From NCBI GenBank assembly GCA_049644265.1, contig JBARRO010000010.1, positions 1-26,316 on the forward strand: a stretch of DNA of 26,316 nt, read 5' to 3'. The notes below the pieces were generated by a model that was given only the letters and a program-made list of their open reading frames with translations, had not been told where the DNA came from and searched no databases. This document shows positions 8,263-15,765 of this stretch, piece by piece; the stretch's first letter is position 1; every line of letters begins with the position of its first letter. This stretch comes from JBARRO01 sp049644265. GTDB taxonomy: Bacteria > Bacteroidota > Ignavibacteria > UBA10030. A program made the translations under genes and the position numbers.

Positions 8263-9711
8263 TTACTGTCCATCTTTGTAGAACTTGACGACTTGCTGTT
8301 TCAAGGTGCCGTCCGGCAAGACATCGCAGATGATGTAATGATGGACGTTCCCCTCTTTTCCAAATCGCATATACAATTCCGCGCCGCCTCCCCCGCTTAC
8401 AGTGTATGGAATTCCATTTACGGTCGCCGTGGAATACGAGTGAATATGGCCGAGGAAGACGTACTTGCCATGATATCGAGTAATAAGTTGGACAAACTGG
8501 TCTGCGCATTTCGTCTGGTCCCAGCCGTGCCACGCCCACCTTGGAACTACGGGCGGAGGCTGGTGGGCAAAGACAATTGTGGAAATGCCCTGCGGTGTGC
8601 CGGATAAAGTCTTCTCCAGCCAAGGCAGAGACTCGCCGTTTTCATTCAGTCTGCTCGCATTATCCAGCATGATGAATCTGAATTTCCTGTAGTCGAAGGA
8701 GTAGTTCAAAGAATTCTCCCCGAAGAGATATCGGAATTCAAGAGCCGAATCTCTGACTCCGCAATCGTGATTCCCTATTGCCACCAAGAAGGGAATTTCC
8801 GTTTTTAGGAGCGGCGAAACAAAATAATCTGCAAATTGCGCGGCGTATCCTCTCGGGACCAGATCGCCGGTGCTGACTATAAATTCAGGTTTGGGTCGCA
8901 GCTCAGAAATATGGGCAATAATGCTGGACCAAACGTCGGCATTCGAGCGACTGTCGCCCATAACGATGAACCTAAATCCGACGCCCTGACTCTCGTTGGC
9001 CCTCAACATTCTTATCTGATCTGCAACATCAAACCTCTTCCTGTACTGACTGAGCAACGAATCACAACTCCTCATGACCTCAGCATCGGTTTGAAGCGAC
9101 ATGTTGTTCGAAGAGTCATTCTCTTGCAGGGCTCCCGTCTGTACCGAGCCCGCTGCCTGTATTTGACCGTCGGGTCGAACAAAGTAAGCCGTTCCGTTTA
9201 TGACGACAATAAACCGTTTTCCGTCGACTGTTTCGGCGGTGTACGTCCTTGATGGTAATGTGCCGAATTCCAGTTGATTCAAAGTCTTTGATGCGTTCAA
9301 GGGAACTTCATCCGGCGAAATGGGCTTCATTGACCCCCGGATGACCATTCTGTTCGGAAACTCCTCTTTATATAGTGGATAATTTCTGTATCGGAGCTCC
9401 GTAAGTTTTCCCTCTTTATTAAAAGTGAAATAGTATCGATCCTCACCAAGAACAGAATTGGCGCTGTACTCACCGTTCTCGTTCCTGTCCCAGCTTGATA
9501 TTCTGGCTCCGGAAGGCGCGATCATAGATATTGTTTGCTTTATGGCATCCGGAAGATTTCCCTTGTCGCTCCGCTCCACGGGCGCTTCATAATACTCGTT
9601 CCCGGGCGGCGTAACTCTGATGGTAAATCCCCCTATGTGCGAGGGAATGACTTCCTGCGCCTTACTGGAAACGGCGATGAACGCGATGACAAAGAAGGTT
9701 CTCAACTTCAT
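8263..9711 (-). CDS. Secreted calcineurin-like metallophosphoesterase with unknown N-domain
   Basis: This encodes 482 residues from the ATG at 9711; an in-frame TTG at 9720 is the only nearby upstream alternative. A signal peptide (MKLRTFFVIAFIAVSS) is followed by ~200 residues I do not recognise, rich in beta strands (GGFTIRVTPPGNEYYEAPVE, EDRYYFTFNKEGKLTELRYR). Then comes a metallophosphoesterase domain: FIVMGDSRSN, VSTGDLVPRG, AIGNHDCG, VFAHQPPP and FLGHIHSYS. The first motif has GDS rather than DxH, a variant seen in extracellular members. No T9SS domain is present; the end is VVKFYKDGQ. It sits between the NHL-propeller gene (18-base gap) and the aldo/keto reductase. Substrate is unknown. 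It is distinct from the purple-acid-phosphatase pair and from the gene at 14690, so the locus holds three phosphoesterase types. Confidence 0.88.
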   Translation of the reverse strand: MKLRTFFVIAFIAVSSKAQEVIPSHIGGFTIRVTPPGNEYYEAPVERSDKGNLPDAIKQTISMIAPSGARISSWDRNENGEYSANSVLGEDRYYFTFNKEGKLTELRYRNYPLYKEEFPNRMVIRGSMKPISPDEVPLNASKTLNQLEFGTLPSRTYTAETVDGKRFIVVINGTAYFVRPDGQIQAAGSVQTGALQENDSSNNMSLQTDAEVMRSCDSLLSQYRKRFDVADQIRMLRANESQGVGFRFIVMGDSRSNADVWSSIIAHISELRPKPEFIVSTGDLVPRGYAAQFADYFVSPLLKTEIPFLVAIGNHDCGVRDSALEFRYLFGENSLNYSFDYRKFRFIMLDNASRLNENGESLPWLEKTLSGTPQGISTIVFAHQPPPVVPRWAWHGWDQTKCADQFVQLITRYHGKYVFLGHIHSYSTATVNGIPYTVSGGGGAELYMRFGKEGNVHHYIICDVLPDGTLKQQVVKFYKDGQ

Positions 9712-9729
9712 AAGCTGCAATCAGCAGGT

Positions 9730-10674
9730 TTATTGTTGTTTGTATTTTTGAACGCAGTGCGCGTAATGGTCCGTTACATAGACGCTTCCATCCGGTCCTA
9801 CAGCTACTCCAATCGGGAATTGCTTACTGTCATCAAAAACCCCCGAGGTCTTCCAAGAGGTTTGAGATTCTCCATTTGCATTGAGGAGTTGAATCCGGAA
9901 GTTGTACCTATCGCACACATAGATTTCGCCGTTTGCGCCGACGGCCACACCATGGGGCTCGCTGAATTGCCCACCCTTGGCGTCTTTTCCTTCGCCATAG
10001 TCTCCAAATCGGTTTACCAAAGCCCCGTTCTTTGAGAACACTGAGATGCGGTGGTTTTGTCTGTCACTGAGAATGATGTTCCCGTCTTTGGCTATTGCCA
10101 TCTCGTGAGGCATATAGACCTTGAAACCAATACTTTCCTGAGAACCCCAGGATGAGACAAACTTGAGGTCAGAATCAAGTACTACCACTCTGTAATTGAA
10201 TGCATCGATAACGTAGACAAAATCCTTTTCATCGACAGCGATTCCATATGGATATTTAAACTTTCCATTCTCCGTCCCGTATTCTCCGATCGATGTGATA
10301 CATTCTCCCCTGGGTGAAAACTTCTGGACTCTGTTGTTGTTCATATCGGTCACGAAAACGTTGCCCTTTGAGTCCGTTGCTATGCCATACGGATAAGAGA
10401 ATTCGCCTTGTCCCGCCCCGAGCGTTCCCCACATGAGAACGAAGTTTCCTTCTGCATCGAACTTCTGAATCCGTTGGTTATGCTGATCCACGACGTAGAC
10501 GTTCGAGGATTTGTCTACAGCAATCATCGTGGGATATTTTAGTTGTCCTGGTTTGTCTCCAAACTCTCCCCACTGTTTTATCATCACATAACCTGGTTGC
10601 GCGTCCATGGTCCACGTGTACACAAGGAACAGCGTGGCACCGAGCATTGCACGAAGCACCCGATTCTTCTTCAT
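9730..10674 (-). CDS. Secreted NHL-repeat six-bladed beta-propeller protein
   Basis: This encodes 314 residues from the ATG at 10674 (MKKNRVLRAMLGATLFL signal peptide). About six NHL repeats fill the mature protein. Each has the pattern G.f..P.GIAvD..gnvyVtD..N.RvqkF, for example YPTMIAVDKSSNVYVVDQHN, YPYGIATDSKGNVFVTDMNN and EPHGVAVGANGEIYVCDRYN. Such propellers act as binding scaffolds or as peptidyl/carbohydrate-active enzymes; nothing here shows a catalytic site. An upstream in-frame start at 10716 is less likely, since AGGAAG lies six bases before 10674. It follows the first PIG-L-type gene by 51 bases and precedes a phosphoesterase. Role in the locus is unknown, perhaps ligand binding at the surface. 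Confidence 0.9.
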   Translation of the reverse strand: MKKNRVLRAMLGATLFLVYTWTMDAQPGYVMIKQWGEFGDKPGQLKYPTMIAVDKSSNVYVVDQHNQRIQKFDAEGNFVLMWGTLGAGQGEFSYPYGIATDSKGNVFVTDMNNNRVQKFSPRGECITSIGEYGTENGKFKYPYGIAVDEKDFVYVIDAFNYRVVVLDSDLKFVSSWGSQESIGFKVYMPHEMAIAKDGNIILSDRQNHRISVFSKNGALVNRFGDYGEGKDAKGGQFSEPHGVAVGANGEIYVCDRYNFRIQLLNANGESQTSWKTSGVFDDSKQFPIGVAVGPDGSVYVTDHYAHCVQKYKQQ

Positions 10675-10680
10675 TGTTCT

Positions 10681-10686
10681 CTTCCT
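10681..10686 (-). promoter_or_regulatory. Ribosome binding site deciding the NHL gene start
   Basis: AGGAAG on the minus strand, six bases before the ATG at 10674. It selects the signal-peptide start over the longer frame from 10716. Confidence 0.6.
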
Positions 10687-10725
10687 GTTCGTTATCAATT
10701 TCAGTTCGACCAACACGCTCCGCCG

Positions 10726-11625
10726 TTATTTCGTATTATCGAGGATTGTTATGAATTCTTCGAAATTCCGATCCTGGCCACGTCTCGACCACACATGCTT
10801 TTCTATCTCGCCGCCATTTTGACTGATATGTTTATTCCAGGCGGCAAATTCAGTTTTCAGATGGTTCCTGACATCGATGCGGACGTCCGCCTTTCCCCGC
10901 CCGGAGTGTTGTGCCATGGAATCCGCGAGCCATCCTCTGCTTACCGTCCATAATTTCCCAACGGGTATCCCTTGCGAAATCGCTTTCTTGAACGCGAGAT
11001 ACATCATATATCCGCTCTCACCGTGATCGAGCTTCTCGCCGCCCGGCATATGCATGATGGTTATCTCGGGCTGGTATTGCCGAAGCAACGCGACGACAAC
11101 ATTCACATCTTCACTGTACCGTGTGGCGATGCTTACCTGCTTTCTTCCAGGCGGGTCGAACTTCACGTATTCCTCCGTGCCGTACACAGTCAACGTTCGG
11201 CCCATCCAGAATTCCGGCTCACAAAAATTGAGGAACACCGGCTCGGCGCCAAAGACCTTTGCAGCCGCCAGAGCTTCCTCTCGACGAATCTGCATCGTTT
11301 CCAACGCATCTACCTGGTACATCTTCGGGGATCCGGTGACCGCGGCGGTCAATTTCCCGGTGCCAAAGTCCCAATTCCCGGGTATTTTTTCAATCTGATT
11401 GCCGGCAAGGTTGTTCGTGACGCAAACGTAAATGCCCTGATATCCTTCCGCGATGTATTTTGCGAACGTCCCTCCGGCGATCCCTTCGACATCATCGGCG
11501 TGCGCACCGAACACGAGAATGCATTTCCTCGGCTTGACTTTCTCACTCGCACTCATCACACCTGTCACAAGAAGCACCGCGAGCAGGCAATTCCCCAGGA
11601 CTTTGAGAAATCTCTTTCCGTTCAC
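10726..11625 (-). CDS. Secreted PIG-L/LmbE-type deacetylase (copy 1 of 3)
   Basis: This encodes 299 residues starting with GTG at 11625. A signal peptide (FLKVLGNCLLAVLLVTGVMS) precedes the LmbE fold. The zinc-site motif is FGAHADDVEGIAGGT (H42, D44, D45), corresponding to AHPDDE in the family, with P to A and E to V. The third ligand should be the histidine of GGEKLDH near residue 200. Members of this superfamily remove acetyl groups from N-acetylglucosaminyl substrates (PIG-L, MshB, BshB, DacB-type). Export suggests an extracellular N-acetyl sugar, a substrate inference. The C-terminus shares a KHISQNGG signature with the two neighbouring copies. It ends in ILDNTK, nearly identical to copy 3. 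A perfect AAGGAG nine bases upstream supports the GTG. Confidence 0.9.
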   Translation of the reverse strand: MNGKRFLKVLGNCLLAVLLVTGVMSASEKVKPRKCILVFGAHADDVEGIAGGTFAKYIAEGYQGIYVCVTNNLAGNQIEKIPGNWDFGTGKLTAAVTGSPKMYQVDALETMQIRREEALAAAKVFGAEPVFLNFCEPEFWMGRTLTVYGTEEYVKFDPPGRKQVSIATRYSEDVNVVVALLRQYQPEITIMHMPGGEKLDHGESGYMMYLAFKKAISQGIPVGKLWTVSRGWLADSMAQHSGRGKADVRIDVRNHLKTEFAAWNKHISQNGGEIEKHVWSRRGQDRNFEEFITILDNTK

Positions 11626-11634
11626 CCTGTCAAT

Positions 11635-11640
11635 CTCCTT
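11635..11640 (-). promoter_or_regulatory. Ribosome binding site supporting a GTG start
   Basis: AAGGAG on the minus strand, nine bases before the GTG at 11625, fixes the start of the first PIG-L-type gene. Confidence 0.7.
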
Positions 11641-11702
11641 TGCTCATCGAATCGTAAGAGAAACTTAGAGGTCGCTGTCGTCGCTCCATCGGCATGGCGA
11701 AG

Positions 11703-12611
11703 TCAGCGAGTGGCGTCACCGACCGTAATGAATTCTTCGATCACTTCTTTCGGTTGCGTCTGATTCTTTATCACATACTTCCTGCCAAATCCGCCATTCT
11801 GGCTGAGATGTTTGTTGAGAGCTTCGTACTTTGTCGAAAGATATTTCTCCACATCAACCTGGACGTCAGCTTTTCCACGCCCTGTTTTCTGCGCAACATC
11901 ATCCAACAGCCACCCATCAACCTTCATCCACAACTTCCCTACGGCAATCCCTCGGGAGATCGCCTTCTGATAGGCCAGGTACATCAGATAGGCACTGTTG
12001 CCATGGTCGAGTTTTTCACCGCCGAGCGTATGGATGATGATGATCTCCGGCTGGTACTGTTTGAGCATCGCCACCACGACGTCAATTTCTTTGCTATATC
12101 GCGTGGCAAGGCTTACCTGTGTTCGACCTGGAGGGTTAAACCGCATGTATTCCTTCGAGCCGTAGATGATCAATTTTCGCCCCTCCCAAAATTCAGGCTC
12201 GTAGAAATCCAGAAACACCGGTGTTGCACCATACACCGCAGCGGCAGCCCGGGCCTCGATTTCACGAATCTGATGCGTTTCGAGAGCCTCAATGGGATAT
12301 GTGTGCGGCGATTTCGAAACTGTGAAATTCGGACCCCACTTATCCCCCGGGGCACGTTCAAGGAGGCACCCCGCCAGGTTGTTCGTTACACACACATACA
12401 CGCCTTGATACCCTTCGCCAACGTACTTCGCAAGCGTGCCCCCGGCGATTTCGTCGACATCATCGGCATGTGCTCCAAACACCAGAATGCATTTTCGCGG
12501 CCTGGATTTTTCTTCAGCGGAGGCTGCGCTCGCGAAGAGAACAAGGACTGAGACAAGGATGAGGAACGTTGTCCAGCCACATCGAGAGATCATAAGATCG
12601 TCTTTTCTCAT
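11703..12611 (-). CDS. Secreted PIG-L/LmbE-type deacetylase (copy 2 of 3)
   Basis: This encodes 302 residues from the ATG at 12611; the open frame extends to 12764 but that part overlaps the end of the upstream gene. AAGGG precedes 12611. A signal peptide (TTFLILVSVLVLFASAASA) leads to FGAHADDVDEIAGGT (H48, D50, D51), then IHTLGGEKLDHG and a C-terminal NKHLSQNGGFGRKYV. The fold and metal site match copies 1 and 3, with the same V in place of the family's E after DD. One difference is a region around LAGCLLERAPGDKWGPN, which replaces NQIEK-PGNWDF of the other two copies near the presumed substrate pocket. The three copies may therefore differ in specificity. It is separated by 43 bases from copy 3 and 77 from copy 1. 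Confidence 0.9.
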   Translation of the reverse strand: MRKDDLMISRCGWTTFLILVSVLVLFASAASAEEKSRPRKCILVFGAHADDVDEIAGGTLAKYVGEGYQGVYVCVTNNLAGCLLERAPGDKWGPNFTVSKSPHTYPIEALETHQIREIEARAAAAVYGATPVFLDFYEPEFWEGRKLIIYGSKEYMRFNPPGRTQVSLATRYSKEIDVVVAMLKQYQPEIIIIHTLGGEKLDHGNSAYLMYLAYQKAISRGIAVGKLWMKVDGWLLDDVAQKTGRGKADVQVDVEKYLSTKYEALNKHLSQNGGFGRKYVIKNQTQPKEVIEEFITVGDATR

Positions 12612-12654
12612 GTTGCCCTTATTCGTTTGTTTTCCGGGCTGCGAATCCAACACT

Positions 12655-13584
12655 CTACTTCGTATTATCGAAGACCGTGAGGAACACTTCCACCACTTCC
12701 CTGGGTTGCTTCTCACGTCTCGCCATGACATAGTCTCTTCCAAAACCGCCGTTCTGACTGACATGCTTACTCAGCGCTTCGTATTTTATTTTTAAGAAAT
12801 TCTTTACATCGACTTGAACATCCGGTTGGGGGGCCGGAGGATCGGTCAGCCAACCGTCGATGTTCATCCACAACTTCCCAACTGAAACACCCTGGGAAAC
12901 TGCTTTCTTGAATGCCATGTAAGTCAAATACGCGCTTTCCGCATGGTCAAACTTTTCTCCCCCCAACGTGTGGATGATCGTGATTTCCGGCTGAAATCGT
13001 TTCAGCAGGTCGAGGATGAGATCCACATCGTCGCTGATGTGCGTTCCAATACTGACATGTTTCCTGCCAGGGGGGTCATATTGGATATACTCCGGCGTGC
13101 CGTACAACACCGTTTTCCGGCCGAGTTCCAATTCCGGTTCCACCAGCATGAGAAAGACGGGCTCAGACCCGAATACGTTCGCTGCCGCCAGAGCTTCTTC
13201 TTGCCTCATTTGGCTTGTTTCCAGAGCATCTGCAGGATACCTGTGTGGAGAAGGAGTCAGTCCGTGCGTCAATTTCCGCGTCGAGAAGTCCCAGTTGCCA
13301 GGCACCTTTTCTATTTGGTTCCCCGACAGATTATTCTCAACGCACACATAGACGCCTTTGTATCCATCGGCGATGTACTTGGCAAATGTTCCTCCGGCCA
13401 TCTGCTCGACGTCATCCGCATGACAGCCGAATACCATGATGCACTTCTTTGGCGTCGCCTTCCCACCTGAAATCATGGGGGTCGCAAGAATGAGAAGTAG
13501 AAAACCGAGAACACTCATTCTTCTCCAGAAGCTGTCGAATACTCCGCCTGCCTCCTGCATGTTCTGAGAGACGATCTGTTTCAT
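12655..13584 (-). CDS. Secreted PIG-L/LmbE-type deacetylase (copy 3 of 3)
   Basis: This encodes 309 residues from the ATG at 13584, eight bases after the stop of the upstream acyltransferase gene. A later ATG at 13518 has GGAG upstream and is possible. The N-terminus has two arginines before a hydrophobic core (RRMSVLGFLLLILATP), consistent with export. The zinc motif is FGCHADDVEQMAGGT (H55, D57, D58), followed by IHTLGGEKFDHAESAY and SKHVSQNGGFGRDYV, and the end VFDNTK. A cysteine precedes the motif histidine, unlike copies 1 and 2. It differs from copies 1 and 2 by a shorter stretch before the C-terminal signature (WLTDPPAPQPDVQVDV against WL-D-AQ-GRGKADV). It directly follows the acyltransferase gene, which supports a shared pathway. 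Confidence 0.9.
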   Translation of the reverse strand: MKQIVSQNMQEAGGVFDSFWRRMSVLGFLLLILATPMISGGKATPKKCIMVFGCHADDVEQMAGGTFAKYIADGYKGVYVCVENNLSGNQIEKVPGNWDFSTRKLTHGLTPSPHRYPADALETSQMRQEEALAAANVFGSEPVFLMLVEPELELGRKTVLYGTPEYIQYDPPGRKHVSIGTHISDDVDLILDLLKRFQPEITIIHTLGGEKFDHAESAYLTYMAFKKAVSQGVSVGKLWMNIDGWLTDPPAPQPDVQVDVKNFLKIKYEALSKHVSQNGGFGRDYVMARREKQPREVVEVFLTVFDNTK

Positions 13585-13592
13585 ATTCGGAT

Positions 13593-14693
13593 TCAAAGCT
13601 TTATAAGAATCTTGTGGTGATAGAGCCAGTAGCATATGTACCATAGCATAAGCCAGCCCAGGATTGCCTTCAAGAAATCAACGCCCACGTCGCCGGTCCA
13701 TGAAAGCAACCCGTAGGCAAAAGGTTTGGCAATTTTGAGGAGAACCGAAGTTCCGCCGAACTGATCAAAGACGTAAATAAACAACGGGTTCATTCCGACG
13801 ATCACAAAAAACTTCGGAATCGCCGCCACCTTCTTCATATCGACGATCCAGTATGACAGAGCCAACAGCACCAGACAGATTCCGGCTGAGACGATAACAT
13901 AGGATGACGAGCCCACCCTTTTCACAATGGGCGTGATGGGGTCCAGGCCAACCCCGAGGAGGATGCCGATGAGGCCTGCAACGGCAAGTATTTTGAATTT
14001 CTGCATGTCTGTCCTGTCGCTGCGCAGGATCAGGCCCGTCACAACTCCCCAGATGGTGAATGCGGCCGTCGGAAGCGCGTTAAACGCAACCCAGTGGTCG
14101 CGCTCCAGCACCCCCATGATCTGAAGATCGAACCACGAGCCGAAATTCTGGTCTGCGACAAACGGCTGGTCAAACCCCGGAACCCACCAGGAACGATAGA
14201 GGAGCTCCGTAAGAGCGAGGCAGGCAAAGGCGGCCAGAATTTGAATCTTGAGTGGTTTCCTCATGAGGAGGAAGGCCACGAGGTAGGTGAACGAGAGTTG
14301 TGTCAGGACGTTCCATAGTCTGAACACGGGTCTACCCGCGGAAGCCCAGTAGTACGCAATGCCTATGAAGAACAGGAGCGCTGAGCGTTGAAGAACGTGA
14401 TAGAATATCTTCTTCCACGACTCTCCCCGTTCCAGGCGTTTCATCGTCGAGAACGGTATTGCAACTCCGACAATAAACATGAATGAGGCTTCAACAAGAT
14501 CCCATAAGGTTAACCCATGCCAGGGCGCATGACGGAATTGAAAGCCGATCCAGGAGACAAATCCAACATCGGAGTTTCGCATCAGACTGTACAAACTTGT
14601 TGACGAGCCGATAAGGAGGAACATGGTTAACCCGCGGTAGAAATCGAGGGAGATGAGACGTTGGGGGAGTTGTTGAGGTTTTTCTTCGGTCAT
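13593..14693 (-). CDS. HGSNAT-like / DUF5009-family membrane acyltransferase (copy 2)
   Basis: This encodes 366 residues with about ten membrane segments. The N-terminal motif is RLISLDFYRGLTMFLLIGSS, then FRHAPWHGLTLWDLVEASFMFIVGVAIP. The segment H55-APWHGLTLWDLV closely resembles the loop of human HGSNAT that holds its acetylated histidine (H..W.GLT..DLV), more so than copy 1. HGSNAT uses cytosolic acetyl-CoA to acetylate terminal glucosamine on the other side of the membrane. A comparable role in periplasmic amino-sugar handling is inferred from the neighbouring GH20-like and PIG-L-type genes. The start overlaps the stop of the phosphoesterase gene as ATGA, implying translational coupling. 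The family call is strong; the acceptor is unknown. Confidence 0.88.
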   Translation of the reverse strand: MTEEKPQQLPQRLISLDFYRGLTMFLLIGSSTSLYSLMRNSDVGFVSWIGFQFRHAPWHGLTLWDLVEASFMFIVGVAIPFSTMKRLERGESWKKIFYHVLQRSALLFFIGIAYYWASAGRPVFRLWNVLTQLSFTYLVAFLLMRKPLKIQILAAFACLALTELLYRSWWVPGFDQPFVADQNFGSWFDLQIMGVLERDHWVAFNALPTAAFTIWGVVTGLILRSDRTDMQKFKILAVAGLIGILLGVGLDPITPIVKRVGSSSYVIVSAGICLVLLALSYWIVDMKKVAAIPKFFVIVGMNPLFIYVFDQFGGTSVLLKIAKPFAYGLLSWTGDVGVDFLKAILGWLMLWYICYWLYHHKILIKL

Positions 14694-15715
14694 TGTCGAA
14701 ACCCCAAATCGATGCTCAACGCTGTACCTTCCCCCCCCACCTTTGAAACAATGATGCTATTTTCAGTCATCCGGAACATCCTCCAATTGTTCAGCCCGTT
14801 ATAGACAGAGCCCGTTTCGATCTGATACACGTCCGACCCTCCGGGGAAACGGATTTTTTCGTACACGTCGCTGTGGCCGTGCCCCACAACCAGGGCCCTA
14901 ATGTTCTTGTGTTCGTTTATTATTTTGAGAAGCCCCGTCGAACACTCTTTCGCCGTGGGCCAGTTCACGGGCCCGCGTTCCTTGAATGAGATGCCATCGC
15001 CGTTCATGTCTCCCACCGCATAGTAAATGTGGAAGAGGAGCACCACCGGGTCGTTCCCCGCCAGTTCCATCCGTTCGCTCAGCCAGTCGCACTGCGTTTT
15101 GTCGACTTTCTGACCGTCGCCCAGAGACTCATAGCCATTATCCAGAAATACGAAATGATACTTGGTCTTGCCGACGGAAAAGACCTTCTCGTAGTAGGTG
15201 CCGTTGTAGAAGCAGGGGATATTCCTTATCCACGCTGCACGAGCTTTCCCCGCATGCCGTTGGGAAGTTGCCAGGGTTGAATCCTTTTCCCGCACGGTGT
15301 AGGTGGTGATACAGTGATTCCCCAACGTGAGGTAGACAGGGACAGGACTCTTGTCATACACGGTTCTGAATTGTTCTACCTGCCCGCTTACCAGTGTGTT
15401 ATGCACCGTCTGGGCTTCGAAGAATTCAATCAGATCGCCAGTCACAACCACAGCATTGGCTCCGACTTGTCTCGGAATCGTCGTCAGGAACAACTCGAGA
15501 GAATCATTGTGATCGCTGACTGCCGGCAAGGAGTCATCGTCCGTGTGATTGAACTTCCTTGCCCGTGTTATTGCGGGATCCACTTCATCGAGATTGAAGA
15601 TCAAATGACAGTCGCTCGTGTGAATAACCTTGAGCGTATCCGTGCTTTGACCGAAGACGGATGAACAAGCCAACAATGAGAGTACGCTCACAAGGAGTCT
15701 GCGAGGAAATTTCAC
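14690..15715 (-). CDS. Secreted metallophosphoesterase
   Basis: This encodes 341 residues starting with GTG at 15715. A classic signal peptide (KFPRRLLVSVLSLLACSSVFG) leads to a calcineurin-like domain. The motifs are IHTSDCHL, VVTGDLIEFF, TLGNHCIT, LLFHIYY and VVGHGHSDVY. All metal-site histidines and aspartates appear, but the third motif is GNHC where GNHD or GNHE is usual. The frame extends to an ATG at 15754, but AAAGGAG lies five bases before the GTG and the longer form would bury the signal peptide. It sits between the GH20-like gene (50-base gap) and the acyltransferase (ATGA overlap). The ends lack a T9SS domain, so a periplasmic location is likely. Substrate unknown; a phosphorylated sugar or lipid is possible but not shown. 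Confidence 0.88.
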   Translation of the reverse strand: MKFPRRLLVSVLSLLACSSVFGQSTDTLKVIHTSDCHLIFNLDEVDPAITRARKFNHTDDDSLPAVSDHNDSLELFLTTIPRQVGANAVVVTGDLIEFFEAQTVHNTLVSGQVEQFRTVYDKSPVPVYLTLGNHCITTYTVREKDSTLATSQRHAGKARAAWIRNIPCFYNGTYYEKVFSVGKTKYHFVFLDNGYESLGDGQKVDKTQCDWLSERMELAGNDPVVLLFHIYYAVGDMNGDGISFKERGPVNWPTAKECSTGLLKIINEHKNIRALVVGHGHSDVYEKIRFPGGSDVYQIETGSVYNGLNNWRMFRMTENSIIVSKVGGEGTALSIDLGFRQ

Positions 15716-15720
15716 GGATG

Positions 15721-15727
15721 CTCCTTT
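15721..15727 (-). promoter_or_regulatory. Ribosome binding site supporting a GTG start
   Basis: AAAGGAG on the minus strand, five bases before the GTG at 15715. It decides against the longer frame from the ATG at 15754. Confidence 0.75.
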
Positions 15728-15765
15728 CAACAATTGCCCAAGAGAGTTAGTCATGAGTCCCGATC

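Noticed and set aside
11694..12551. Plus-strand open frame of 285 codons
   Set aside because: It is the antisense of the second PIG-L-type gene, whose motifs and signal peptide are clear. The similar open frames opposite the other two copies (10972-11763 and 12943-13470) arise from the paralogous coding sequence.
12612..12764. Longer N-terminus for the second PIG-L-type protein from 12764
   Set aside because: It would overlap the end of the upstream gene by over 100 bases and place 50 non-signal residues before a clear signal peptide.
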